From NCBI GenBank assembly GCA_963702705.1, contig CAVPDR010000002.1:1054001-1118000 (forward strand): 64,000 nt of DNA, in the 5' to 3' direction. A model generated the notes under the pieces. It saw nothing but the letters and a program-made list of their open reading frames with translations, did no database searches and had not been told where the DNA came from. Positions 33,696 to 42,696 of the stretch are shown here, one piece after another; position 1 is the first letter of the stretch; every line of letters begins with the position of its first letter. The translations under genes and the position numbers were made by a program. Origin of the DNA: VRUE01 sp963702705 (GTDB lineage: Bacteria > Actinomycetota > Thermoleophilia > Solirubrobacterales > 70-9).

Positions 33696-33935
33696 ATGGC
33701 AGTCGTCGAGACGACCACGATCCGGGTGCGACGCAGCACCCACAAACGCCTCACGGAAGAGGCGGAGCGGGCCCGGATGAGCGTGGTTGAGATGCTCGAG
33801 GCAGCCGTGGACCTGTTGGAGGAGCAACGGCTTCTGGCCTCGATGGACGAGTCCTATCGCAGGTATGGCGATGAGATCCGCGAGGAGATGAAAGCCTGGG
33901 AGGCGCTCCCCGACGGGTGGCCCGATGACGACTGA
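33696..33935 (+). CDS. Ribbon-helix-helix antitoxin
   Basis: The 79-residue protein has an N-terminal RHH DNA-binding motif: the strand TTTIRVRRST followed by helices HKRLTEEAERARMSVVEMLE and AAVDLLEEQRLLASMDESYR. The acidic C-terminus (YGDEIREEMKAWEALPDG, then WPDDD) would block the MazF active site. It overlaps the toxin gene by 11 bases, so both are made together. Start ATG at 33696. Confidence 0.85.
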   Translation: MAVVETTTIRVRRSTHKRLTEEAERARMSVVEMLEAAVDLLEEQRLLASMDESYRRYGDEIREEMKAWEALPDGWPDDD

Positions 33936-34287
33936 TCCGCCCATCCGACGGGGCGATGTGCTTACAGGTGACCTCGACCCGACGTTTGGTCACGAGCAGG
34001 CTGGCCGTCGACCCGTGCTCGTGCTCTCGATCAACCCGATGAACGACTCCGCCGCAGACCTGATCATCGCCGTACCGCTGACGACGACCGATCGCGGCAG
34101 CGAGCTGCACGTCAGGCTAGACCCGCCGGAAGGTGGTCTGACCAGGGTGAGTTTTGCCTTGCCGGAGATGGTCCGCGTGCTTTCGACGAAGCGCGTGAGG
34201 CGAAGATTGGGTCGCGCCTCCCCCGATACCGTCGAGTCGGTGGCAAAACGAGTCGGGCTCCTCGTCGGGCTCGGCCGCACGCGCTAG
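33925..34287 (+). CDS. mazF: MazF-type mRNA interferase toxin
   Basis: The 120-residue PemK/MazF barrel opens IRRGDVLTGDLDPTFGHEQA then GRRPVLVLSINPMNDSAADL. The loop GHEQAGRRPVLV is the family hallmark with the catalytic arginine. IIAVPLTTTDRGSELHVRLD (with the PLTT motif) and SFALPEMVRVLSTKRVRRRL follow. It cuts single-stranded mRNA at short motifs. ATG at 33925 overlaps the antitoxin end. Convergent with lhr, 14 bases between stops. Confidence 0.92.
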   Translation: MTTDPPIRRGDVLTGDLDPTFGHEQAGRRPVLVLSINPMNDSAADLIIAVPLTTTDRGSELHVRLDPPEGGLTRVSFALPEMVRVLSTKRVRRRLGRASPDTVESVAKRVGLLVGLGRTR

Positions 34288-34301
34288 TCATAACTCCGGG
34301 C

Positions 34302-37300
34302 TCAGCGAGCGGCGAGGGTCAGCTTGCGGGGGCCGCGGCTGAAGCCGGCGCCGAGCAGGACGTCCTCCTGGCCGGAGCCGATGATCGGCTCGCCGTCGAG
34401 TTTCTCGATTGCGAGTTTCGGCAAGCGGCCCGCAGCCACGGCGGCGGCCAGCGCGTCGATTGCCGCAGCCAGCCCCTCGTCGCCGAGCTCGGCGAGGCGG
34501 ACGATGCCGCGGCCGCCTCGCTCCACGTAGACGACGGGGGCGCCGTCGCGCATGAGGAGGTGGGCACCGGGAGCGCGGGCGGGGCGGCGGCCGCTCGGCG
34601 GTTTGGGCCAGGGCAGCGAGGCACCGTAGGGGTTGGCCGGGTCGGTGGCGGCGAGGAGCAGGAAGGAGCCGTCCTCGAAGGGGAGCGAGCGCAGCCGCTC
34701 GACCGCGCCGGGCAGGGCGAACTGGGCGCCGCCGAGGCCCTCGACGAAATAGCCGCGGCGGGCGGTGCCGAGCAGCTCGAGGTTGCCGAGCTCGGCGTAG
34801 AGACTGGCGAAGCCGCCCGGGACGCCCTCGGCGAGGACCGTCTCGCGGGTGACGATGCCGTAGCGCTCCAGCATCAGCTCCGCCTGGGCGCGCAGGCGGG
34901 GGCCCGTCGCCGGGGCGTTCTCGAACAGCGCCGCGGTCAGCGACCAGCGCCCCTGCACGGCGGCACCGCTGGCGCGACGGCGAGCGAAGCGACGGCCGCG
35001 CTGCTCGGTCGGAGGCGCCGCGCGCAGGCGCGGCGCGCGCAGCGGCGCGAAGGCGTCGTTGGTCACCTCGCCGGCCCAGGCGAGGTCCCAGAGCGCCGCG
35101 TGCAGCTCCTCGAGCGGGTGATCGAGGTCGGCCAGCAGGTCGAGCCAGAAGTCGGGGCCGGCGGCGAGGCGCTCGCGGATCGAGTCGTGCACGGCGCCCT
35201 CGGGCCGCTCGAGCTTGACGTTCGCCGGCGGTGGACCGGCGAGGCGGACGTCGTCGCGGAAATAGAGAGCGATGCGGCCGTCGCTGCGGCCGCGCGCCCC
35301 AGCGCCGATCCAGACCACCTCGCCGCTGGTGCAGAGTTCATCGAGCCAGGCCGGCGAGTAGGCGCCGAGGCGGCGCGGCAGCACGTCGCTCTCCCAGACC
35401 TTCGGCGTCAGCGCCACTCCCTGCAGCGGCACCAGCGCCTCGCGCAGGCGGTCGGGGCCGGCGCCAGCGGCACGGTGAGCGTCGACGTTCTGCCAGCTCG
35501 GCAGGAAGCGGGCGAAGCGATCGCGTCCGGCGGGCTCGACCTCGCGGCGCAAGTGGGCGAGGCTGGCACGGCGCACCCGCCGCAGCACCTCGGCGTCGCA
35601 CCACTCGCGCTCGCGGCCGCCGGGCAGCAGCTCGCCGCGGACCAGCGTGCCTTCGCGCTCGAGCTCGCGCAGCGCCGGGGTCGGGTCGACCCCGTAGCGA
35701 GCGGTCAGCTGGGCGGTCGGAAAGGGGCCGTGGGTGCGGGCGTAGCGGCGCACCAGCGCCCGCATCGCGTCGGGATGGTCCTCAAGGAAGGTCTCGGGCA
35801 GGCCGGCCGGAGGCGGCACGCCGAGCGCATCGCGGTAGAGACCGGCATCCTCACCCGCGATGTAGCGCTCCTCGCCATTGACCCGGACCAGGGCAACGCG
35901 GCGCTCGCCGACCAGCTTCTCCAGCATCGAGGCGGCCGAGTAACCCTCCTGCACCCGCTCCTCGCACTCCTCGGCGGTCAAATCGCCGACGTTGCGCAGC
36001 ACCTGCTGCAGGGCGTCGCGATCGCCCGCCAGCCCCGCCTCGGTGCGGTGCTGAAGCTGCGCCTCGACCTCTTCCAGCGCTTCGGGGTCGATCAGCTCGC
36101 GCAGCTCCTCCTGGCCGAGCAGCTCGCGCAGGAGGTCGCGATCGAGCGCCAGCGCCGCCGCCCGCCGCTCGGCGTTAGGCGTATCCCCCTCGTACATGTA
36201 GGTGGCGACGTAGTCGAAGAGCAGCGAAGAGGCGAAGGGCGAGGCGGTCGGCGTCTCGACCTCGACCAAATTGAGCTGGCGCGACTCGAGCTTGCGCAGC
36301 AGCTCTGCCAGCGAGGGCAGGTCGAGCACGTCGCGCAGGACCTCGCGGTAGGTCTCGAGGATGACCGGGAAGCGGGGGAAGTCGCGCGCGACCTCGAGCA
36401 GGCTCTGGGCCTTGAGACGCTGCTGCCAGAGCGGCGTGCGCTTGCCGGGGTAGGCGCGGGGGATCAGCAGCGAGCGGGCGGCGTTCTCGCGAAAGTGGGC
36501 ACCGAAGAGCGCCGAGCCGGAGAGCTCGCCGACGATCAGGTCCTCGATCTCGTCGGGATCGATCAGGACAAGGTCGCCTGGCGGCGGCTCGTCGGCGTCG
36601 GGGAGGTGGATGACGATGCCGTCGTCGGACCAGATCGCGTCGGCCTCGAGATCGCGCTCGGCGCGAATCTTTGCGGCGAGCGCCAGACCCCAGGCCGCGT
36701 GGACGCGGCCGCCGTAGGGCGAGAGGACGCAGAGCCGCCAGTCGCCGATCTCGTCGCGGAAGCGCTCGACCACGATCGTCTCGTCGGAGGGGACGACCCG
36801 GGTCGCCGTCTGCTGCTCGCGCAGATAGGCGACGAGGTTCTCGGCGGCGCGACGGTCGAGGTCGTACTCGGCGGCGAGCTCCGCGGGCTCGCGGGAGACC
36901 GCCTCGCGCGCGAAGGCGCCGATTGCCTTGCCCAGCTCGGCCGGTCGGCCGATCCCGTCTCCCTTCCAGAAGGGAACGGCGCCGGGCACGCCCGGGGCGG
37001 GGGTGACGATGACCCGGTCGCGGGTGATCTCCTCGATCCGCCAGGTAGTGGCGCCGAGCAGGAAGGTCTGGCCCGGGCGGGCCTCGTAGACCATCTCCTC
37101 GTCGAGCTCTCCGACGCGACGGCCGTCGGGCAGGTGGACGCCGTAGAGGCCGCGGTCGGGGATCGTGCCGGCATTGGTCACGACGAGCTGACGGGCGCCT
37201 TTGCGGCCGTGCATCGTGCCCTTGGTGCGGTCCCAGACGATCCGCGGCCGCAGCTCGGCGAAACGATCCGACGGATAGCGACCGTCGAGCATGTCGAGCA

Positions 37301-38990
37301 CGTTCTCGAGCTGTTCGCGGGAGAGCTCGTGGAAGGGCTCCGAGGCCGTGACCAGGCGCTCGACCTCGTCGATCTCCCACTCGTCCAGCGCCGCCATCGC
37401 GACCAGCTGCTGGGCCAGCACGTCGAGTGGGTTCTGCGGGATCACCGTCTCCTCGATCGCGCCTTCGCGCATGCGGCGGGCGACGACGGCGCACTCGAGC
37501 AGGTCGGCGCGGAACTTGGGGAAGATGCGGCCGCGGGAGACCTCGCCCAGCGAGTGGCCGGCGCGACCGACGCGCTGCAGGCCGCGGCTGACCGACTTCG
37601 GCGACTCGACCTGGATCACGAGATCGACGGCGCCCATGTCGATGCCCAGCTCGAGGGACGACGTCGCGACCAGGCAGGGGAGCTGGCCTGACTTGAGCAT
37701 CTCCTCGACTACCGTGCGCTCCTCGTGGCTCAGGGAGCCGTGGTGGGCGCGGGCGATCTCCTCTGGGGCGCCTGCGCCGGCGGGTCCTGTCGCGGCAGGG
37801 GACCCCCCACCCCTTCCGGTCGCTAAAGCGTCCTCAGGGGCGGGCCCCCCTACCGCGCCACCCCCCGGCAAAGACGCATCCGGAGACCGGCTGGATGCGT
37901 CGCCGTTGCCAAGTTGCTCGGTTGCTGGAAGCTCTCGCTGGGGTTCGTCGAGGTGGAGCTCGTTCAAGCGCTTTGCCAAGCGCTCTGAGGCGCGGCGGTT
38001 GTTTACGAAGATGATGGTCGACGTGTGTTCGCGGACTAGCTTCAGGAGCTCCGGGTAAATCGCCGGCCAGATCGAGCGGACGTGGACGAGGGGCTCGCCC
38101 TCCGGTGGATTGCCATCGGAGCTTGGGTAGGAAGCTGCTCCCGGATCGGCCATGTCCTCGACCGGGACGACGATCTCCAGATCGAGCTCCTTGGCAATCC
38201 CGGCGTCGACGATCTCGCACTCCCGCTTCGGCCCCACCAGGAACTGAGCTATCCGCTCCAGCGGCCGCTGCGTTGCGGAAAGACCAATTCGTTGGAGGCC
38301 AGGGCGGTTGCTCGCGGGGGGTGGCGTCGCAGGGGGGACCGCCCCTGAGGACGCTTTAGCGACCGGAAGGGGCGGTGGGTCCCCTGCGGCGACAGGACCC
38401 GCCGCGCCTACACCCTGGTCCCTAACCAAATGCTCCAACCGCTCCAACGTCAGCGCCAGATGGGAGCCACGCTTGCTTTGAGCCACCGCATGGATCTCGT
38501 CAACGATCACCGCCTCGGTCGTCCCGAAGATCTCGCGAACCCCCGAGGAAAGCATCAGGTAGAGCGACTCAGGGGTCGTGATCAGGATGTCGGGCGGGGT
38601 TTTCTGCATCGCCCGCCGCTCTTTCTGCGGGGTGTCGCCGGTGCGCAAGCCGACCGATATGTCGGCGCCGATGCCGCGCAACGGGGCGCGCAGGTTGCGC
38701 TCGATGTCGTAGGAGAGCGCCTTCAACGGTGAGACGTAGACGATCCGCACCCCCTTGCCGAGCTCCGGCTCGCGCGCGAGCTTGTCGATGCCCCAGAGGA
38801 AGCTGGCCAGCGTCTTGCCCGAGCCGGTCGGGGCACAGATCAGCGTGTTGGCGCCACTGGAGATCGCCTCCCAGCCCCCCGCTTGCGCCGGCGTAGGCCC
38901 CTCGAAGGAAGCCTCGAACCAGCGCCGCACGGGAGCACTGAAGGGCGCTAGGGGATCGGATCCCGCACTAATTTTCGCATCGGCGGCCAA
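34302..38990 (-). CDS. lhr: Large helicase-related protein Lhr, with two repeat-derived insertions
   Basis: The 1562-residue superfamily-2 helicase unwinds DNA or RNA:DNA in the 3'-5' direction and works in DNA repair. Walker A is APTGSGKTLASFLWG, motif II VDEIHAVAQSKRGSHLALTL, motif III RIGLSATQRPLER and motif VI QRVGRAGHSLGEVSRG, followed by the Lhr core winged helix. A long C-terminal half of DUF4095/Lhr-CTD type completes the actinobacterial long form. The helicase region carries two extra Pro/Ala/Gly-rich peptides near residues 195-226 (GPVAAGDPPPLPVAKASSGA) and 375-405 (APEDALATGRGGGSPAATGP). Each is encoded by one copy of the same ~94-bp palindromic repeat in opposite orientation and lies in a surface loop between motifs. 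The whole 4.7-kb frame is intact. Confidence 0.95.
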   Translation of the reverse strand: MAADAKISAGSDPLAPFSAPVRRWFEASFEGPTPAQAGGWEAISSGANTLICAPTGSGKTLASFLWGIDKLAREPELGKGVRIVYVSPLKALSYDIERNLRAPLRGIGADISVGLRTGDTPQKERRAMQKTPPDILITTPESLYLMLSSGVREIFGTTEAVIVDEIHAVAQSKRGSHLALTLERLEHLVRDQGVGAAGPVAAGDPPPLPVAKASSGAVPPATPPPASNRPGLQRIGLSATQRPLERIAQFLVGPKRECEIVDAGIAKELDLEIVVPVEDMADPGAASYPSSDGNPPEGEPLVHVRSIWPAIYPELLKLVREHTSTIIFVNNRRASERLAKRLNELHLDEPQRELPATEQLGNGDASSRSPDASLPGGGAVGGPAPEDALATGRGGGSPAATGPAGAGAPEEIARAHHGSLSHEERTVVEEMLKSGQLPCLVATSSLELGIDMGAVDLVIQVESPKSVSRGLQRVGRAGHSLGEVSRGRIFPKFRADLLECAVVARRMREGAIEETVIPQNPLDVLAQQLVAMAALDEWEIDEVERLVTASEPFHELSREQLENVLDMLDGRYPSDRFAELRPRIVWDRTKGTMHGRKGARQLVVTNAGTIPDRGLYGVHLPDGRRVGELDEEMVYEARPGQTFLLGATTWRIEEITRDRVIVTPAPGVPGAVPFWKGDGIGRPAELGKAIGAFAREAVSREPAELAAEYDLDRRAAENLVAYLREQQTATRVVPSDETIVVERFRDEIGDWRLCVLSPYGGRVHAAWGLALAAKIRAERDLEADAIWSDDGIVIHLPDADEPPPGDLVLIDPDEIEDLIVGELSGSALFGAHFRENAARSLLIPRAYPGKRTPLWQQRLKAQSLLEVARDFPRFPVILETYREVLRDVLDLPSLAELLRKLESRQLNLVEVETPTASPFASSLLFDYVATYMYEGDTPNAERRAAALALDRDLLRELLGQEELRELIDPEALEEVEAQLQHRTEAGLAGDRDALQQVLRNVGDLTAEECEERVQEGYSAASMLEKLVGERRVALVRVNGEERYIAGEDAGLYRDALGVPPPAGLPETFLEDHPDAMRALVRRYARTHGPFPTAQLTARYGVDPTPALRELEREGTLVRGELLPGGREREWCDAEVLRRVRRASLAHLRREVEPAGRDRFARFLPSWQNVDAHRAAGAGPDRLREALVPLQGVALTPKVWESDVLPRRLGAYSPAWLDELCTSGEVVWIGAGARGRSDGRIALYFRDDVRLAGPPPANVKLERPEGAVHDSIRERLAAGPDFWLDLLADLDHPLEELHAALWDLAWAGEVTNDAFAPLRAPRLRAAPPTEQRGRRFARRRASGAAVQGRWSLTAALFENAPATGPRLRAQAELMLERYGIVTRETVLAEGVPGGFASLYAELGNLELLGTARRGYFVEGLGGAQFALPGAVERLRSLPFEDGSFLLLAATDPANPYGASLPWPKPPSGRRPARAPGAHLLMRDGAPVVYVERGGRGIVRLAELGDEGLAAAIDALAAAVAAGRLPKLAIEKLDGEPIIGSGQEDVLLGAGFSRGPRKLTLAAR
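37774..37867 (+). repeat. ~94-bp palindromic repeat inside lhr, copy A
   Basis: GGCGGGTCCTGTCGCGGCAG at 37779 begins a segment that matches, in reverse complement and at roughly 90 percent identity, the stretch 38313-38406. It contains its own dyads (GGGGAC/GTCCCC-like ends, CCCCT/AGGGG, and CGCT/AGCG at the centre). It is translated in frame within lhr. Confidence 0.85.
38313..38406 (-). repeat. ~94-bp palindromic repeat inside lhr, copy B (inverted)
   Basis: Inverted relative to copy A. Central core GGTCGCTAAAGCGTCCTCAG is identical in both. It is also in frame, encoding the first extra peptide of Lhr. Confidence 0.85.
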
Positions 38991-39028
38991 CCCACCGATC
39001 TTACGCAGCCACTAGGCCGCGCGGGGGA

Positions 39029-40174
39029 TCAGGGCTTGCCGCCGGTGAACTTGACGTATTCGAACCAGGACTTCTTCGGCACGAAGCCCGGCCCGAACAG
39101 GCCCGAGCCGCCGCAGAAGTTGCAGACGCCGGGCTGGTCGTCGACCGAGAACCAGTAGATGTGCTGCAGCTTCCATTTCGCCGCCTTGGCCCTGAACAAG
39201 CCGAACGCGCCCCGCAATTGCTGCGCCTGGCCCGCCGGGCCTTTGGCGAAGGCGTCGCCGCCCGATTTCGGTTCGGAGCTCCAACCGACCTCGGTGATCC
39301 AAAGTGGCTTGCCGGCGTCGTGGTTGAGCGCCAGCACTGCGCGGAATTCTTCGATGTCGGGTGTCAGCTTCTGGTAGCGGCTCGTGTAGGGGTGCAGGGC
39401 CACGCCGCTGAACTTGCGCTTGATCCCGGGCGTAGTTTCGTAGAGCTGGTCGAGGAAATCCGAGGCGAAGTAGGCCTGCGGCGGCTTGACCTTGAACGTG
39501 GCCTCGTTGGGCTGGGCAAACATTCCGCCGAGAATCAACTTGGCGCCGGGGTCGACGCTTTTGATCGCCGCGTAGGAGACGTTGATCAGCTTGCCGTAGT
39601 CCGACGGGCTGGGCCGCACGACGAAGTACTTGAAGTTCTCCTCGTTCCAGATCTGCCAGGTCCGGATCGGGGTTTCCGGTAGGGCTGGGTTCGCCCTCCA
39701 AAAGCTCCCACCGGGACCGTAGCGAGCGACCGCCAACTTGAGGAAGTTGGCCCAGGCGGTGCGCTGGGCGCCGCTCTTGACGGGAAGCGTCTTTGGCGCC
39801 CTGGCGCTACCGGGACCCGGGACGTGAGCCTGCGTAACCGCCCAGGGCGGTGCGTTGTAGACGAAAGGCAGCACGCTGATTCCGGCAGCAGTGGCGCCGG
39901 CAACCAGCTGATCGGAGGCGTTGAAATTCGCTTCTCCGCCGCCGCTCGGTTGGACCGCGCTCCACGAGATCGGGATCCGCACGCTGCCAACCCCACCCGC
40001 ACGCAAGCGCTGGAACTGTTCAACGCTGGGAGTGGCCTGGGGGGAAACCCCCCAGAAGTTGCTCGGCAGCGCCATCGCCCCCGGGGCAACCACCGCCAGC
40101 CCCACGAGGGAGATCCCCATCGCCGCTATCCACGCGTACGTCCGCCCCAACAGGTGCTTCCGCTCATGAGCCAT
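39029..40174 (-). CDS. Secreted glycoside hydrolase, GH39/GH5-like, paralogue of the 62236 gene
   Basis: The 381-residue protein has a signal peptide (YAWIAAMGISLVGLAVVAPG, then AMALPSNF). The mature part is a (beta/alpha)8 hydrolase: VSPQATPSVEQFQRLRAGGV, then VRIPISWSAVQP, a likely acid/base Glu in IRTWQIWNEENFKYF (the NE motif) and a nucleophile Glu in KPLWITEVGWSSEP. Clan-A hydrolases of this type act on plant or microbial exopolysaccharides. The C-terminal CNFCGGSGLFGPGF recurs in the second hydrolase at 62236. It starts three bases after the stop of the small anchored protein and is likely co-transcribed with it. Possible role: trimming or turnover of the polysaccharide made by the neighbouring locus. 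Confidence 0.85.
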   Translation of the reverse strand: MAHERKHLLGRTYAWIAAMGISLVGLAVVAPGAMALPSNFWGVSPQATPSVEQFQRLRAGGVGSVRIPISWSAVQPSGGGEANFNASDQLVAGATAAGISVLPFVYNAPPWAVTQAHVPGPGSARAPKTLPVKSGAQRTAWANFLKLAVARYGPGGSFWRANPALPETPIRTWQIWNEENFKYFVVRPSPSDYGKLINVSYAAIKSVDPGAKLILGGMFAQPNEATFKVKPPQAYFASDFLDQLYETTPGIKRKFSGVALHPYTSRYQKLTPDIEEFRAVLALNHDAGKPLWITEVGWSSEPKSGGDAFAKGPAGQAQQLRGAFGLFRAKAAKWKLQHIYWFSVDDQPGVCNFCGGSGLFGPGFVPKKSWFEYVKFTGGKP

Positions 40175-40177
40175 TGG

Positions 40178-40762
40178 TCAGCTCGCCTTCGGCGAGGGGG
40201 CCGAGGCACCGGGGCCACGCCGCTGGCGGCGCTGCCTGTACATCACGATCCCAACCGAGATCGCCGCGAGGACCGCGATTCCGATCAGGATCGGAACCAG
40301 CGGCGATGAGCTGCCGCCACTGGACTGGGAAGTGGATGTTCCCTTCGGCTGATTGGCGTGTTGCGCGGCATTCTGGCCCTTGCCGTTGGCGCTGCCGGCT
40401 GGTTTACCCTGCCCGGTGCCACTACCACCGGTTCCCGTCCCAGCGCCTTCCTTCGACGATGGTTCTTCTTCCCCAGAGTCATTCATCCCACCATTCGAAC
40501 CGCCGTTCTTCCCGGTCGGCCCCGAGGCACCGCCCTTTTCCGCAGCTTTCGCGACGGGTGGCTGTTTGTGGTGAACCTGAGACCCTCCGCCTTCGGGCTT
40601 AGGGATGGATTCGGTGTATTGCACGCAACTCGAGCTCACGCATTCTTCGGCCTGAGCGAAAACCGGAAAGCAGGCAAGTGCCAGCAGAGCAATCACTGAC
40701 ATCGAGGCAAGCAGAGAGCGGCCGCGGGCCGGGCTTGGGCGATGGCGCTTCCCGAGGGTCAT
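40178..40762 (-). CDS. Small secreted protein with C-terminal membrane anchor
   Basis: A 194-residue protein of unknown family. ATG at 40762 gives a basic leader (KRHRPSPARGRSLLA) and a hydrophobic signal (SMSVIALLALACFPVFA). A short two-cysteine segment (AEECVSSSCVQYTESIPKPE) follows. About 100 residues of Gly/Ser/Lys/Gln-rich low complexity come next (GKNGGSNGGMNDSGEEE, GTGTGGSGTGQGKPAGSANG). One transmembrane helix (PLVPILIGIAVLAAISVGIV) and a basic tail (RQRRQRRGPG) end it. The layout suggests a wall-spanning protein held in the membrane. It is divergent from the ligase-like gene, and their 5' ends may overlap. Confidence 0.68.
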   Translation of the reverse strand: MTLGKRHRPSPARGRSLLASMSVIALLALACFPVFAQAEECVSSSCVQYTESIPKPEGGGSQVHHKQPPVAKAAEKGGASGPTGKNGGSNGGMNDSGEEEPSSKEGAGTGTGGSGTGQGKPAGSANGKGQNAAQHANQPKGTSTSQSSGGSSSPLVPILIGIAVLAAISVGIVMYRQRRQRRGPGASAPSPKAS

Positions 40763-42696
40763 CGCGCGCAAGACTAGACCAATCGGCGGCGTTGCTTGCG
40801 CCCGTCGCGCTGATCGTCGGCCTGGCTCTGGCTGGTGGGGGCTTCGATGTGAGCAGCCGTCACATTGCCGGCCTCGGAGCGTGGCTGGTCGTGGTCGCGC
40901 TGCTGGTCTTTGGCGCGGGATCGGCCGTGAAGCCAGAGCGGCCCCTGTACTGGGCAGGCGGACTGATCGTCTGTCTGTCGCTGCTGTGTGCAATCTCATC
41001 CCTTTGGTCGGGTTCGGTTGAGCTCAGCGTGATCGAGGCGGACCGCATCATGGTCTACCTCGGGTTCTTCCTTGCCGCATTCCTAATCGCCCAAACCGAC
41101 GAAAGGCGCCAACGTTTCGCTGAAGGCCTGGCAATTGCAGCAGCCCTCGTCGCCCTGCTCGGTCTGGGCGGGCGGCTACTGCCGCATGTATTGAATGTTG
41201 CAGTTTCGACCGGCAGCGGGCCGCGCCTCAGTTATCCGCTCGGCTACTGGAACGCGAACGGGGCGATTTTCGGCATCGGCGTTGCGCTGCTGCTCTGGAG
41301 CAGCCGCCAGGCGATGTCGGCCGCCCTGCGCCGTCTCTCGGTGGCGGCGATCCCGGCCTGCCTGCTGGCCCTTTACTTCACCTACTCGCGCGGCGGGCTG
41401 CTTTCGCTCGTGGTCGCCAGCGGTTGCCTCATCGCCCTCTCGCGCGACCGGCTCTGGCTACTGGCGACGCTGGCGATCGGCGCCCTCGGGGCGCTACCGG
41501 CGGTACTCGCCGTGCAGTCGCGCCACAGCCTCGGCGAAAATCTCGGCGGGCAGGCGGCGATTGACCAGGGGGTCACCGTGCTGCTGATCCTGCTCGGCGG
41601 CGTCGCACTCTCTCTGCTGCTTTTCGCCGCATTGCGCTGGGAGGAGCGGCGCGAGGGGGCGCTGAGCGGCCAAGCGGTGGCGGTCTCCCGCAACCCGAGG
41701 GTCCTGAGGGGGATAGCGCTGACGGGAGCCCTGCTCGCAATCGCCGCCGCGATCGCCGTCGGCGGCCGTGCCTGGCACCAGTTCTCCAGCCCCGATATCC
41801 AGTTCCCCAAGAACCCGCAGGAACACTTCGGCGAAATATCCGGCGCCGGGCGCCACGAGTTCTACAAGGTGGCGCTCGAAGCCTTCGGCGAAAAGCCGCT
41901 GCTCGGCCACGGCGCCGGGACCTACCAGTTCTCCTGGACCCAGCTGCGCACGATCGAACTGCCGGTCCATGACGCGCACTCCCTCTACCTCGAGGCGTTC
42001 GCCGAGCTCGGCGCCGTCGGCGGTCTGCTCGTACTCGCCCTGGTCGGCACCCTGCTCTGGTGCGCATTCGCGGTCTGGCGCAATTCCGCCGCGCCACAGC
42101 GCGACCGCTACGCCGCCCTGCTCGCGGCGATGCTCGCCTTCGCGATCGGAGCTGCCTTCGACTGGTTCTGGGAGATCGCCGCGCTCGGCGCGGTCTTCTT
42201 TCTCGCCGCCGGCGTGATGGTCGCCGCCCGCTGCGTCCAACTCGCCGCTGACCCGCGCCGCGAAAGGAGCCGCGGGCGGGAGGGCCATCGCTTCGGCCTC
42301 ACCGTCGCCGCCGTCGTCCTCGCCTGGATCTCGGCGATCGCCCTGGTCGGTCCCTTGCTGGTCGAACGAGAGCTCGAATCCAGCCGTGCCGCAGCAGCAC
42401 GCGAAGACCTCGGCGGCGCCGTCGACCACGCCCGCACCGCCCGCTCGATCGAGCCCTGGGCGGCCTCACCCTACGTCCAGCTCGGTCTGCTCGCCGAGCG
42501 CCAGGGCGACTATCGGGCGGCGATCGAACACTTCGGCCACGCGATCGAACGCGAGGATCGCAACTGGCAGTGGTACTACCTGCTCTCGCGGGTCGAGCAC
42601 GAGGCGGGCGAGGCAAGCAAGGCCAAAGCCGACCTTAACCGGGCGCGCGAGCTCAACCCCCAGGCAGCATGCCTGACGGGGGAATGGACCTGCTGA
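40678..42696 (+). CDS. O-antigen ligase/polymerase (Wzy/WaaL-like) with C-terminal TPR
   Basis: The ~670-residue protein has about twelve membrane segments, with a large outside loop at RAWHQFSSPDIQFPKNPQEH and AGRHEFYKVALEAFGEKPLL, then GHGAGTYQFSW. These are the Wzy_C loop features, including the conserved GHG-x-GT-Y and DAHSLYLEAFAELG. A cytoplasmic TPR tail (SPYVQLGLLAERQGDYRAAI, RVEHEAGEASKAKADLNRAR) ends it. Such proteins join or polymerise polysaccharide repeat units at the outer face of the membrane. The start is uncertain: the earliest codon overlaps the divergent gene, and TTG near 40792 would also leave the first helix. It overlaps the next gene by 28 bases. Confidence 0.82.
   Translation: MPAEQSLTSRQAESGRGPGLGDGASRGSSRARLDQSAALLAPVALIVGLALAGGGFDVSSRHIAGLGAWLVVVALLVFGAGSAVKPERPLYWAGGLIVCLSLLCAISSLWSGSVELSVIEADRIMVYLGFFLAAFLIAQTDERRQRFAEGLAIAAALVALLGLGGRLLPHVLNVAVSTGSGPRLSYPLGYWNANGAIFGIGVALLLWSSRQAMSAALRRLSVAAIPACLLALYFTYSRGGLLSLVVASGCLIALSRDRLWLLATLAIGALGALPAVLAVQSRHSLGENLGGQAAIDQGVTVLLILLGGVALSLLLFAALRWEERREGALSGQAVAVSRNPRVLRGIALTGALLAIAAAIAVGGRAWHQFSSPDIQFPKNPQEHFGEISGAGRHEFYKVALEAFGEKPLLGHGAGTYQFSWTQLRTIELPVHDAHSLYLEAFAELGAVGGLLVLALVGTLLWCAFAVWRNSAAPQRDRYAALLAAMLAFAIGAAFDWFWEIAALGAVFFLAAGVMVAARCVQLAADPRRERSRGREGHRFGLTVAAVVLAWISAIALVGPLLVERELESSRAAAAREDLGGAVDHARTARSIEPWAASPYVQLGLLAERQGDYRAAIEHFGHAIEREDRNWQWYYLLSRVEHEAGEASKAKADLNRARELNPQAACLTGEWTC

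Noticed and set aside
34560..37691. A 1043-codon plus-strand open frame
   Set aside because: Antisense shadow of lhr; composition repeats of Gln, Arg and Gly without motifs.
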